From positions 248,001-312,000 of the forward strand of contig NZ_RSEB01000002.1 of NCBI RefSeq assembly GCF_003933745.1: 64,000 nucleotides of DNA, given 5' to 3'. This document shows positions 25,861 through 33,593 of this stretch, piece by piece. Numbering within the stretch: position 1 is the stretch's first letter; every line of letters begins with the position of its first letter. The position numbers and the translations under genes were made by a program. This DNA comes from Glycomyces terrestris (lineage in GTDB: Bacteria; Actinomycetota; Actinomycetes; Mycobacteriales; Micromonosporaceae). The notes beneath the pieces were generated by a model. It saw only the letters and a list, made by a program, of their open reading frames with translations, had not been told where the DNA came from and did no database searches.

Positions 25861-26030
25861 GGTGGCACCTCATCCTTCGGGTGTTCTTCGGTCGCCTCCC
25901 CAGATGCGCGCCCTTCAGGCGGCCACCCCAGCATGACTGTTGGTAATCGTCCAGTCCAGCGTTGAGTCGGATGGACGACAGTACGCGGTGAAAGCGCGGT
26001 TCACCTGCGATAATGCGGGGCCTGCGGTCG

Positions 26031-26771
26031 TCAGCCGAACATCTGCACCCAGTAGATGGTGCCGTCCCGGTCGTGCGCGCCGATGCCGATCACGTCGTAG
26101 TCGCAGTTGAGGATGTTCGCGCGGTGGCCCTCGGAGTTCATCCAGCCCTCCATGACCGCCGCGGCGTCGGGGTAGCCGTACGCGATGTTCTCGCCGACGC
26201 CGCCCTCGTACCCCTGCTCGTTCGCCCGGTCGGTGGGGGAGCGGCCGTCCTGCGAGGTGTGGTCGAAGTAGTCGTTGACGGCCATGTCCTCGGCGTGGAG
26301 GCGCGCCGCGGTGTCGAGGCGCGAGTCGCGGGACAGGTCGCCGCAGCCGTTCTCGGCCCGCCGGTCGTTGACGATGGCGAGGACCTCGGCTTCCGCGTCC
26401 GCGTGCGGCGCGTCGCTCCCGCCCTCGTCCTCGCCGCCGCCCGAGCCGCCGCCGTCGCCCTCGTCCTCCGCCGCGCTGGTGGTCTCCTCGGCCGCCTCGG
26501 TGGTCGGCTCCTCCTCGGCCTCCTGCGGGAGGATCTCGGCCTCGTCGAGGTCGGCGAGCGGCGCTGCCGTCGGCGACTCCTCGGCCGTCTCCGATGCCTC
26601 GGCGCTGGTGGTCGGGTCCGCGACGGCGACCTCGGTCCCGTCCAGTGGCGATCCGACCGCCCACAGTGAGGTCGCGCCCGCCGCGAGGCCGAACGAGGCC
26701 AGGATGGCGATGAACATCCGGCGCGTGCTCTCGGCGGGGTCGCGGTGGCGCCCGCCCTGGAGTCTTCGCAT
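26031..26771 (-). CDS. Secreted CAP-domain (SCP/PR1-like) protein
   Basis: A 246-residue exported protein: basic N-terminus, membrane/signal helix at about 18-38, an acidic Ala/Glu/Thr linker (about 45-115) and a CAP domain from about 122. VLAIVNDRRAENGC, LDTAARLHAEDMA, YFDHTSQDGRSP, GENIAYG and WMNSEGHRANILN contain the His and Glu residues of the CAP cavity. Many soil actinobacteria secrete such proteins; their function is mostly unknown. ATG at 26771. Confidence 0.87.
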   Translation of the reverse strand: MRRLQGGRHRDPAESTRRMFIAILASFGLAAGATSLWAVGSPLDGTEVAVADPTTSAEASETAEESPTAAPLADLDEAEILPQEAEEEPTTEAAEETTSAAEDEGDGGGSGGGEDEGGSDAPHADAEAEVLAIVNDRRAENGCGDLSRDSRLDTAARLHAEDMAVNDYFDHTSQDGRSPTDRANEQGYEGGVGENIAYGYPDAAAVMEGWMNSEGHRANILNCDYDVIGIGAHDRDGTIYWVQMFG

Positions 26772-27125
26772 GGGGGTACGGCTCCGTCGCGGGGGTGAAA
26801 TACACGGGGGTAGTTCGCGTTTCCCGGGGACCCTACCAGGTTCCCGCGCGCCGCGCACTGAGCGGCGCGTGAGCGTGCGCCTACGATGCGCGCCACACCG
26901 GTGTGACCCCCGTCGAATCTCCAGGGCAAAGCATGTGCAAAGCTTGACGAAGACCGCCGGAAAGGCGGAAGATAGTGGGTGACGGCCAGTGTTCACGAGC
27001 CGTGCTCCACTGGTCCGGCAAGGGGCAATCGGCCCCGGCGGCTAAAAAAATTCACTCAGCAAATGCGACGTTTTTCATGGTGCGTACGCCAACGCCACCA
27101 GACGACGTGATCGCAAGGAGAAACT
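26772..27125. promoter_or_regulatory. Divergent control region with an A+T-rich patch
   Basis: 354 bases between the CAP gene and the small coiled-coil gene. TTGACG (26944-26949) followed by AAGATA (26969-26974, spacer 19) is a weak plus-strand promoter candidate. A short GGGGC/GCCCC hairpin at 27022-27036 precedes a run of seven A (27044-27050) and a TTTTT at 27071-27075, unusual in this genome. An AAGGAG site at 27116-27121 serves the 27126 gene. No other gene is seen. Confidence 0.35.
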
Positions 27126-27314
27126 ATGGCGAAAGCCCTCTACGGCCACATCGGCCAGGCTCCCAACAAGCGCCTGCTCGAGGAAGTGGTCCAGCTACGC
27201 GCGCGAGTACGCAACCTCGAGACCGAGCTTGCCGAGCTGCGGTCCCGCGAAGACGAGATCGAACACGATCATGTCGAGGAGCTGATGCGGCTGCAAGAGC
27301 CCGCGTTGACTTAA
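27126..27314 (+). CDS. Small conserved coiled-coil protein
   Basis: A 62-residue protein beginning MAKALYGHIGQAP and continuing as one charged helix (VQLRARVRNLETELAELRSR). From memory, actinobacteria encode similar 60-80-residue proteins starting MAKAL.GH.G, of unknown function. The start has a strong AAGGAG site 5 bases upstream. The long 5' region and A+T-rich leader suggest its own promoter. It probably dimerises through the coiled coil. Confidence 0.8.
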   Translation: MAKALYGHIGQAPNKRLLEEVVQLRARVRNLETELAELRSREDEIEHDHVEELMRLQEPALT

Positions 27315-27340
27315 ACCGTCACTCGCACAAGAGAAGATAG

Positions 27341-27368
27341 GCGCGCCAGCTGCCAGCAGCGGGCGCGC
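27341..27368 (+). terminator. Hairpin after the small coiled-coil gene
   Basis: GCGCGCC (27341-27347) pairs with GGCGCGC (27362-27368), with GCTG/CAGC pairing in the loop, 26 bases after the stop. Confidence 0.45.
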
Positions 27369-27511
27369 ATTGTCGTGTCTGGAGGGCTTCCGCCCCCGCG
27401 CGCGCCCGGGTTCGTCCCCTTCGCGACCTTTGATCTCCCCGATCCGGTCACAGCGGCCTTGTACGCTGGGACGGTCCCGTACCCCGACGACGCCGACAGC
27501 CGGAGCGACCG

Positions 27512-30500
27512 TTGTACCTGAAGAGCCTCACGCTGAAGGGATTCAAGTCCTTCGCCTCGGCCACGACCCTGCGCTTCGAACCGGGGATCACCTGCGTCGT
27601 CGGCCCGAACGGCTCCGGCAAGTCCAATGTCGTCGACGCCATCGCCTGGGTCCTCGGCGAGCAGGGCGCGAAGTCCCTGCGCGGCGGCAAGATGGAGGAC
27701 GTCATCTTCGCCGGCACGACCGGCCGCCCCGCCCTCGGCCGCGCCGAGGTCACCCTCACGATCGACAACTCCGACGGCGCCATCCCCATCGACTACTCCG
27801 AGGTCTCGATCACCCGGCGCATGTTCCGCTCCGGTGAGGGCGAGTACGAGATCAACGGCGACCGCTGCCGCCTTCTCGACGTCCAGGACCTCCTCTCCGA
27901 CGCCGGCATCGGCCGCGAGATGCACGTCCTCGTCGGCCAGGGCAAGCTCGACTCCTACCTCCACGCCCGCCCCGAGGACCGCCGCGCGTTCATCGAGGAG
28001 GCCGCGGGCGTCCTCAAGCACCGCAAGCGCAAGGAGAAGGCCCTCCGCAAACTCGAGGGCATGCAGGGCAACCTCGACCGCCTCTCCGACCTCACCGCCG
28101 AGCTGCGCCGCCAGCTCAAGCCCCTGGGCCGCCAGGCCGAGCTCGCCCGCCGCGCCCAGACCATCCAGATGGACCTGCGCGAGGCCCGCCTGCGCCTCCT
28201 CGCCGACGACCTCACCGGCCTGCGCACCAACATCGCCAAGGACCTCGCCGACGAGGAGGCCCTGAAGGAGCGCCGCGAAGTCCTCGCCGACGAGCACGAG
28301 CGCCTCGCCGCCCAGATCGCCGAGTTCGAGACCGCGCACGCCGCCGACAAGCCGCGCCTGGCCCGCCTCCAGGAGACCTGGTACCGGCTCCAGGCCGTCG
28401 CCGAGCGCCTCCGCTCCACCGCCCAGCTCGCCGCCGAGCGCCGCCGCTACCTCTCCGAGGGGCAGGACGACCGCGCCGGACGCGACCCCGACGTCCTCGA
28501 GACCGAGGCCCAGCGCATCCGCGAGCAGGAGATCGAGCTCCGCGAAGGCATCGCCGAGGACTCCGAGCGCCTCGCCGCCGCCGTCGAGGCCCGCGAGGAG
28601 ACCGAGGCCGCGCTCGCCGCGGCCGAGCAGCGCATCGTCGGCGCCGTCAAGGCCGCCGCCGAGCGCCGCGAAGCCCTCGCCACCCTCCGCGGCCGCGTCG
28701 ACTCCCTCAAGTCCCGCACCGCCGCCGCGGCCGAGGAGCTCGAACGCGCCTCCATCGCCCTCGCCGAGGCCAAGGAGCGCGCCGAGGCCGCCGCCGAGGC
28801 CCACGCCGAGGCCGAGGCCGAGAGCGAGGCCGTCGAGGCCGACTCCGAGTTCGACGACGCCCTCGCCGAGGCCAAGGCCCGCACCGCGGCGGCCAAGGCC
28901 GAACTCGACCGCCTCCAGGCCGCCGAGCGCGACGCCGACCGCGAAGCCTCCCAGTGGGCCGCCCGCGAAGAGGCCCTCGCCGTCGGCCTGCGCCGCAAGG
29001 ACGGCGCCGCCGCCCTCCTCGCCCGCGCCGACGCCGTCCCCGGTGTCCTCGGCTCCGTGGCCGCGCTCCTGACCGTGCGCCCCGGCTACGAGGCCGTCCT
29101 CGCCGCCGCGCTCGGCCGCCTCGCCGACGCCATCGCCGTCGCCGACCCCGCCACCGCCGCCCAGGCCATCGGGCTCCTGCGCGACGAGGACGGCGGCCAG
29201 GCGGGCTTCCTGATCGCGCACGGTCCCGCGGACGGCCGCGTCGAGGTCCCCGCCGGACTCCAGTCCGTCGCCGACACCGTCTCGGCCCCCGCCGAACTCG
29301 CCGCCACCGTCCGCGCCGTCCTCGCCGGCATGGTCGTCGCCGACGACCTCGACGCCGCCCGCGCCATCGTCGAAGCCCACCCCGGCCTCACCGCCGTCAC
29401 CCGCGCCGGCGACGTCCTCGGCGCCGCCACCGCCCACGGCGGCTCCGCGAAAGCCCAGTCCTACATCGAGATCCAGGCCGCCGTCGACGAGGCCCGCGAC
29501 AGGAAGATCGCCGCCGAGTCCCTCGCCGCGCAGCTCGGCGAGCAGCTGGAGGCCGCCCGCGACGCCCACGCCGAGGCCGAGGCCGCCGCCGAGGCCGTCC
29601 GCACCGCCCAGCGCCAGGCCGAGGCCGCGCACGGGGTCGTCGCCCGCCGCCTCGCCGAACTCGGCGCCGCCGCCCGCAGCGCCGAAGCCGAGGTCGCCCG
29701 CCTCGCCCAGGCCCACCACCGCGCCCAGGCCGCCCGCGAGACCGACACCGCCGGCATCGAGGGCCTCGAAGCCCAGCTGGAGGAGCTGGAATCCCTCCCC
29801 GAGATCGAGGAGCCCTCCACCGACGAGCGCGACCTCCTCTCCCGCGAGCTCGACGCCGCCCGCCAGAACGAGATGGAGACGCGCCTGTCCGTGCGCACCG
29901 CTGAGGAGCGCGCCTCCGCGCTCGCCGGCCGCGCCGACGCCCTCGCCCGCCAGGCCCAGGCCGAGCGCGCCGCCCGCGCCCGCGCCGAGGCCCGCCGCGC
30001 CGCCCGCGCCCGCGGCGCCGCCGTCGCCGCCCTCGTCGCCGAGGCCGCCGCCGAGGCCGGCGTGCGCCTCACCGACTCCCTTGAGGCCGCCGCCATCGAA
30101 CGCGACGCCATCGCCGCCGAGCAGGCACGCCGCGAAGCCGCCCTCGCCGAGCTCCGCACCCGCGCCGGCGCCACCGCCGCCGAGCTCGAACGCATCACCT
30201 CCGCCGCCCACCGCGACGAGGTCGCCCGCGCCGAGCAGCGCCTCCGCATCGAAGCGCTCGAGGAGAAGGCCGGCGCCGAGTTCGGCGTCGACATCGAGAC
30301 GCTCCTCGCCGAGTACGGCCCCGACCAGCCCGTCCCGCCCAGCGCCGACGAGATCGCCGCCGCGGCCGAGAAGGGGAGGCCCGAGCCGCAGCCCGAGGCG
30401 TTCGACCGCGCCACCATGGAGAAGCGCGCCGCCCGCGGCGAACGCGAGCTCAAGCTCCTCGGCAAGGTCAACCCCCTCGCGCTGGAGGAGTTCGCGGCCC

Positions 30501-31060
30501 TGGAGGAGCGCTACAAGTTCCTCAGCGAGCAGCTGGAGGACGTCAAGAAGACCCGCGCCGACCTCACCACCGTCGTCAAGGAGGTCGACGACCGCATCCA
30601 GCAGGTCTTCGCCGAGGCGTTCGCCGACACCGCCCGCGAGTTCGAGCACGTGTTCCAGACCGTCTTCCCCGGCGGCGAGGGCCGCATCCTGCTCACCGAC
30701 CCGGACGACCTGCTGCGCACCGGCGTCGAGGTCGAGGCCCGCCCGCCCGGCAAGAAGGTCAAGCGCCTCTCGCTGCTGTCGGGCGGCGAGCGGTCGCTGA
30801 CCGCGCTGGCGCTGCTGGTGGCGATCTTCCGCGCCCGCCCCAGCCCGTTCTACCTGATGGACGAGGTCGAGGCGGCGCTCGACGACGTGAACCTGGGCCG
30901 CCTGCTCGACCTGCTGCGCCAGCTCCAGGAGAACTCGCAGCTGCTGATCATCACGCACCAGAAGCGCACGATGGAGATCGGCGACGCCCTGTACGGCGTC
31001 ACGATGCGCGCGGGTGTCACGCAGGTCATCAGCCAGAAGTTCTCCCGCGAAGAGGAGTGA
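27512..31060 (+). CDS. smc: Chromosome segregation ATPase SMC
   Basis: A 1182-residue condensin subunit. Residues 1-20 read MYLKSLTLKGFKSFASATTL; Walker A GPNGSGKSN is at 31-39. Two long Ala/Glu/Arg coiled coils flank a hinge at about 505-640 (GVLGSVAALL...GYEAVLAAALG...DVLGAATAHGG). The C-terminal head has the signature LSLLSGGERSLTALALL and Walker B FYLMDEVEAALDD. The start is TTG at 27512 after a CGGAG site. It is followed by ftsY, the usual actinobacterial order. A mutated partial copy of its last codons lies downstream (31118-31187). Confidence 0.97.
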   Translation: MYLKSLTLKGFKSFASATTLRFEPGITCVVGPNGSGKSNVVDAIAWVLGEQGAKSLRGGKMEDVIFAGTTGRPALGRAEVTLTIDNSDGAIPIDYSEVSITRRMFRSGEGEYEINGDRCRLLDVQDLLSDAGIGREMHVLVGQGKLDSYLHARPEDRRAFIEEAAGVLKHRKRKEKALRKLEGMQGNLDRLSDLTAELRRQLKPLGRQAELARRAQTIQMDLREARLRLLADDLTGLRTNIAKDLADEEALKERREVLADEHERLAAQIAEFETAHAADKPRLARLQETWYRLQAVAERLRSTAQLAAERRRYLSEGQDDRAGRDPDVLETEAQRIREQEIELREGIAEDSERLAAAVEAREETEAALAAAEQRIVGAVKAAAERREALATLRGRVDSLKSRTAAAAEELERASIALAEAKERAEAAAEAHAEAEAESEAVEADSEFDDALAEAKARTAAAKAELDRLQAAERDADREASQWAAREEALAVGLRRKDGAAALLARADAVPGVLGSVAALLTVRPGYEAVLAAALGRLADAIAVADPATAAQAIGLLRDEDGGQAGFLIAHGPADGRVEVPAGLQSVADTVSAPAELAATVRAVLAGMVVADDLDAARAIVEAHPGLTAVTRAGDVLGAATAHGGSAKAQSYIEIQAAVDEARDRKIAAESLAAQLGEQLEAARDAHAEAEAAAEAVRTAQRQAEAAHGVVARRLAELGAAARSAEAEVARLAQAHHRAQAARETDTAGIEGLEAQLEELESLPEIEEPSTDERDLLSRELDAARQNEMETRLSVRTAEERASALAGRADALARQAQAERAARARAEARRAARARGAAVAALVAEAAAEAGVRLTDSLEAAAIERDAIAAEQARREAALAELRTRAGATAAELERITSAAHRDEVARAEQRLRIEALEEKAGAEFGVDIETLLAEYGPDQPVPPSADEIAAAAEKGRPEPQPEAFDRATMEKRAARGERELKLLGKVNPLALEEFAALEERYKFLSEQLEDVKKTRADLTTVVKEVDDRIQQVFAEAFADTAREFEHVFQTVFPGGEGRILLTDPDDLLRTGVEVEARPPGKKVKRLSLLSGGERSLTALALLVAIFRARPSPFYLMDEVEAALDDVNLGRLLDLLRQLQENSQLLIITHQKRTMEIGDALYGVTMRAGVTQVISQKFSREEE

Positions 31061-31082
31061 GGACCGGCCGGTGAGGTCGCCG

Positions 31083-31110
31083 CGCGTGCGCGACCGCTTG
31101 CGCGCACGCG
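31083..31110. terminator. Inverted repeat after smc
   Basis: CGCGTGCGCG (31083-31092) pairs perfectly with CGCGCACGCG (31101-31110) around an 8-base loop, 22 bases after the smc stop. It may terminate smc transcription. Confidence 0.55.
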
Positions 31111-31117
31111 AGTTCGT

Positions 31118-31187
31118 GCGCGGGTGTCGCCCAGGTCATCGGCCGGAAGTTCTCCTGCGAGGAGGCGTAAGGGCCGACCAGTAAGGT
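31118..31187 (+). pseudogene. Decayed tandem copy of the smc 3' end
   Basis: This 70-base stretch matches 31008-31077 (last smc codons plus 17 bases beyond) at about 58 of 70 positions, with no gaps and a period of 110 bases. Read in the matching frame it gives RAGVAQVIGRKFSCEEA-stop, against RAGVTQVISQKFSREEE-stop in SMC. It has no start and cannot make a product. Confidence 0.85.
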
Positions 31188-31209
31188 GGTTGCGTGCGCG
31201 CACGCAACC
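31188..31209. promoter_or_regulatory. 22-bp perfect palindrome upstream of ftsY
   Basis: GGTTGCGTGCG at 31188-31198 is followed directly by its reverse complement (31199-31209), 51 bases before the ftsY start. It could be an operator or a hairpin in the leader. Confidence 0.6.
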
Positions 31210-31259
31210 GGGTGCCCGGTCGCGCTGGCGCGGTCGACCCATCGCTGGAGGACTTACCT

Positions 31260-32402
31260 GTGGACAACCTGTGGATCTGGGTGGTCGCCGCTGTCGTCGT
31301 CGCGGTCGCCGTCATCGTCGGCGTCGTGTTCGCCGTGCGCGGCCGATCGACGCCGCCCGTGGAGGCGCCCCCTGAGGAGCCGCAGGTCGAGGACGAGCCG
31401 CAGCCGGAGGCCCCGGAGACCGCGGCCGCGAAGGCCGCGCCCGCGGCCCCGGCGGTCGAGACGCCCGAGCCGGTCGCGGGCAGGCTGGTGCGGCTGCGGT
31501 CGCGCCTGGCCCGCTCGAACAACGCGCTCGGCAAGGGCCTGCTGGCGCTGCTGGCGAGCGACCGGCTCGACGACGACGTGTGGGACGAGGTCGAGGAGAC
31601 GCTGCTGACCGCCGACGTCGGCATGGCCGACACGACCGCGGTCGTGGAGCGCCTGCGCGAGCGGGTGAAGGTCCTCGGCACCCGGGACCCGGAGGAGCTG
31701 CGGGGCCTGCTCAAGTCCGAGCTCACCGCCGTCCTCGAACCGGACCTGGACCGCTCGATCGCGACCGCCTCTCCGTCCGGGGAGGGCCCGGCCGTGATCC
31801 TCATGGTCGGCGTGAACGGCTCGGGCAAGACCACCACGTGCGGCCGCGTGGCCCGGGTGCTCGTCGCCGAGGGCAAGAACGTCGTCATGGGCGCGGCCGA
31901 CACGTTCCGCGCCGCCGCGGCCGAGCAGCTGGAGACGTGGGGCGCCCGCGTGGGCGCGAAGGTCGTGCGCCGCGGGGAGGGCGCCGACCCGGCGTCGGTC
32001 GCGTTCGACGCGGTCAAGGCCGGCGCGGAGGACGGCGCGGACGTGGTGCTGGTCGACACCGCGGGCCGGCTCCAGAACAAGTCCGGGCTCATGGACGAGC
32101 TCGGGAAGGTCAAGCGGGTCATCGAGAAGCAGGGCCCGGTGGCCGAGACGCTGCTCGTGCTCGATGCGACGACGGGCCAGAACGGGCTCCAGCAGGCGAA
32201 GGTCTTCGGCGAGGTGGTGCAGGTGACCGGCATCGTGCTCACGAAGCTCGACGGCTCCGCGAAGGGCGGGATCGTGATCGCGGTTCAGCGGCAGTTGGGG
32301 GTACCGGTTAAGCTGGTCGGACTCGGCGAGGGCCCGGACGACCTGGCCCCGTTCGAGGTCGGAGCGTTCGTCGACGCCCTCGTCGACGGCACCGAGAGCT
32401 GA
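31260..32402 (+). CDS. ftsY: Signal recognition particle receptor FtsY
   Basis: A 380-residue SRP receptor GTPase. A membrane helix at about 5-25 (WIWVVAAVVVAVAVIVGVVF), an acidic Pro/Glu/Ala linker, a four-helix N domain (about 75-150) and a G domain with GVNGSGKTTTCGR (P-loop), AADTFRAAAAEQL, VLVDTAGR, LTKLDGSAKGG and GLGEGPDDL. GTG at 31260 follows GGAGG at 8 bases; a longer in-frame reading from 31194 starts inside the palindrome and lacks a binding site. It works with SRP to deliver membrane proteins. Confidence 0.95.
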   Translation: MDNLWIWVVAAVVVAVAVIVGVVFAVRGRSTPPVEAPPEEPQVEDEPQPEAPETAAAKAAPAAPAVETPEPVAGRLVRLRSRLARSNNALGKGLLALLASDRLDDDVWDEVEETLLTADVGMADTTAVVERLRERVKVLGTRDPEELRGLLKSELTAVLEPDLDRSIATASPSGEGPAVILMVGVNGSGKTTTCGRVARVLVAEGKNVVMGAADTFRAAAAEQLETWGARVGAKVVRRGEGADPASVAFDAVKAGAEDGADVVLVDTAGRLQNKSGLMDELGKVKRVIEKQGPVAETLLVLDATTGQNGLQQAKVFGEVVQVTGIVLTKLDGSAKGGIVIAVQRQLGVPVKLVGLGEGPDDLAPFEVGAFVDALVDGTES

Positions 32403-32432
32403 CACTCCGAGAAGCACGCACGGCGGGGACCG

Positions 32433-33221
32433 GTGAGCCAAGACGAGATTCCGCTGATCGGCGGCAACACGAGCACGGTCATCCGGCTGGGGGACACGGT
32501 CCGCCGGAACACCGGACCCTGGACCCCCGCGGTCCACGCGCTGCTCCGGCACCTGGACGGCGCCGGGTTCACGGGCGCGCCGCGGGTGCTCGGCATCGAC
32601 GAGCACGCGCGCGAGGTGCTGTCCTTTGTGGAGGGCGAGCCGGGCAAGTACCCGCTCGCGCCGCACTGGACCACCGACGAGACCATGAGTGCGGTCGCGA
32701 AGATGCTCCGCATGTACCACGACGCGCAGTACGGCTTCCGGCCGCCGCCGGGCGCGACCTGGCGGTCCTTCGGGCCGCCGCCGCCCGACACCGAGGTCAT
32801 CTGCCACCACGACGCCGCCCCGCACAACGTGGTGTGGCGTCCGGACGGCACGCTGTCGCTCATCGACTTCGACCTGGCGAGCCCGGGGGCGCGGATCTAC
32901 GACGTGGCGTACGCGGCCTGGACCTGGGTGCCGATCTTCACCGACCGGGACTCGATCACGCTGGGCTGGAAGAAGCCCGACCGGCCGCGGCGGCTGCGGA
33001 TGTTCGCCGACGCGTACGGGCTGTCCGACCGGGACCGCCAGCGCTTCATCAAGGTGATCCGCAAGCGGATCGTGGACCACATCGAGGGCATCCGCCGCAT
33101 GGCCCAGGCCGGCGACCCCGCGTTCGAGCGGATCGTGCAGAAGGGCCACCTGCGCCGCCCGGCGCGGGACCTGCGGCTGCTGGACGCGGAGCGGTACATC
33201 CTCGACGAGGCGCTCCGCTAG
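32433..33221 (+). CDS. APH-family phosphotransferase
   Basis: A 262-residue small-molecule kinase of the aminoglycoside phosphotransferase/choline-kinase fold. The catalytic loop CHHDAAPHNVVW (about 131-142), the metal motif LIDFDLASPGARIYDVAYA (about 149-167) and TVIRLGDTVRR in the N-lobe are clear. It lacks signs of specific resistance to a drug, and such genes are numerous in actinobacteria with mostly unknown substrates. GTG at 32433 is 30 bases after ftsY and may be cotranscribed. It ends before a 14-bp hairpin. Confidence 0.83.
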   Translation: MSQDEIPLIGGNTSTVIRLGDTVRRNTGPWTPAVHALLRHLDGAGFTGAPRVLGIDEHAREVLSFVEGEPGKYPLAPHWTTDETMSAVAKMLRMYHDAQYGFRPPPGATWRSFGPPPPDTEVICHHDAAPHNVVWRPDGTLSLIDFDLASPGARIYDVAYAAWTWVPIFTDRDSITLGWKKPDRPRRLRMFADAYGLSDRDRQRFIKVIRKRIVDHIEGIRRMAQAGDPAFERIVQKGHLRRPARDLRLLDAERYILDEALR

Positions 33222-33258
33222 GCCGCGACTCCGGTCGTGGCCGCTGCTCGGCTGCTGT

Positions 33259-33306
33259 TCGGGCGAAGACCCGCCGACGAGCCGGGAGCCGGGGGTCTTC
33301 GCCCGA
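33259..33306. terminator. 14-bp hairpin between the APH gene and the small RNA candidate
   Basis: TCGGGCGAAGACCC (33259-33272) pairs perfectly with 33293-33306 around a 20-base loop that can fold further. It lies 37 bases after the APH stop on the plus strand, and also at the end of the predicted minus-strand small RNA. Confidence 0.75.
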
Positions 33307-33411
33307 TGGAGCGCTCCCAAGATCGGGACGGCGGGCCCGTCGGAAATATCCGGGTGGGCCGCGCTGCCGCGGGGGAGTGCCGGGTCTGAGCGCGATGGAT
33401 TTGCGGGAATT
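33259..33411 (-). ncRNA. Candidate small non-coding RNA
   Basis: A strong minus-strand promoter at 33418-33446 would start a transcript near 33411, and the 14-bp hairpin at 33259-33306 would end it, giving about 150 bases. The transcript contains no ATG or GTG, several stable hairpins (for example GACGG/CCGTC) and two runs of five C. No gene of the minus strand lies downstream for it to serve; the next sequence is antisense to the APH gene. This is inference from signals alone. Confidence 0.5.
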
Positions 33412-33417
33412 GGAGCA

Positions 33418-33446
33418 AATCTACCCTGCGAGCGTTTGCCTGTCAA
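33418..33446 (-). promoter_or_regulatory. Strong orphan promoter on the minus strand
   Basis: Read on the minus strand: TTGACA (33446-33441), 17 bases, TAGATT (33423-33418), the best sigma-70-type match seen in the window. A second TTGACA lies upstream at 33464-33459, so CTGTCAATA appears twice (33440-33448, 33458-33466). Confidence 0.65.
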
Positions 33447-33541
33447 TACATCGTCAACTGTCAATATTAAGTGCCCGGGAGGTTACGCCCGGCCTCGGAC
33501 CGTGCTGCGTTGCCCCTGGGGCGCAACGAAAGACGGGCACC

Positions 33542-33564
33542 CCGGCCGCCTGCACCGCGGCCGG
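33542..33564 (-). terminator. Hairpin after the haloperoxidase gene
   Basis: CCGGCCGC (33542-33549) pairs with GCGGCCGG (33557-33564) around a 7-base loop, 29 bases beyond the minus-strand stop. A second CGTTGC/GCAACG hairpin follows near 33509-33528. The rest of 33307-33593 has no gene. Confidence 0.55.
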
Positions 33565-33593
33565 AGCGCCCGCCTCCTCGGGAGCGAAGCTGT

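Noticed and set aside
27022-27050. A hairpin followed by seven A, taken at first as a terminator.
   Set aside because: On the plus strand a terminator would need T, not A, after the stem, and on the minus strand the run precedes the stem.
27311-30958. A 1215-codon open frame on the minus strand across smc.
   Set aside because: It mirrors the smc codons, is made of Gly/Ala/Glu/Leu low-complexity sequence and has no domain or ribosome site. Long antisense frames are common in very G+C-rich DNA.
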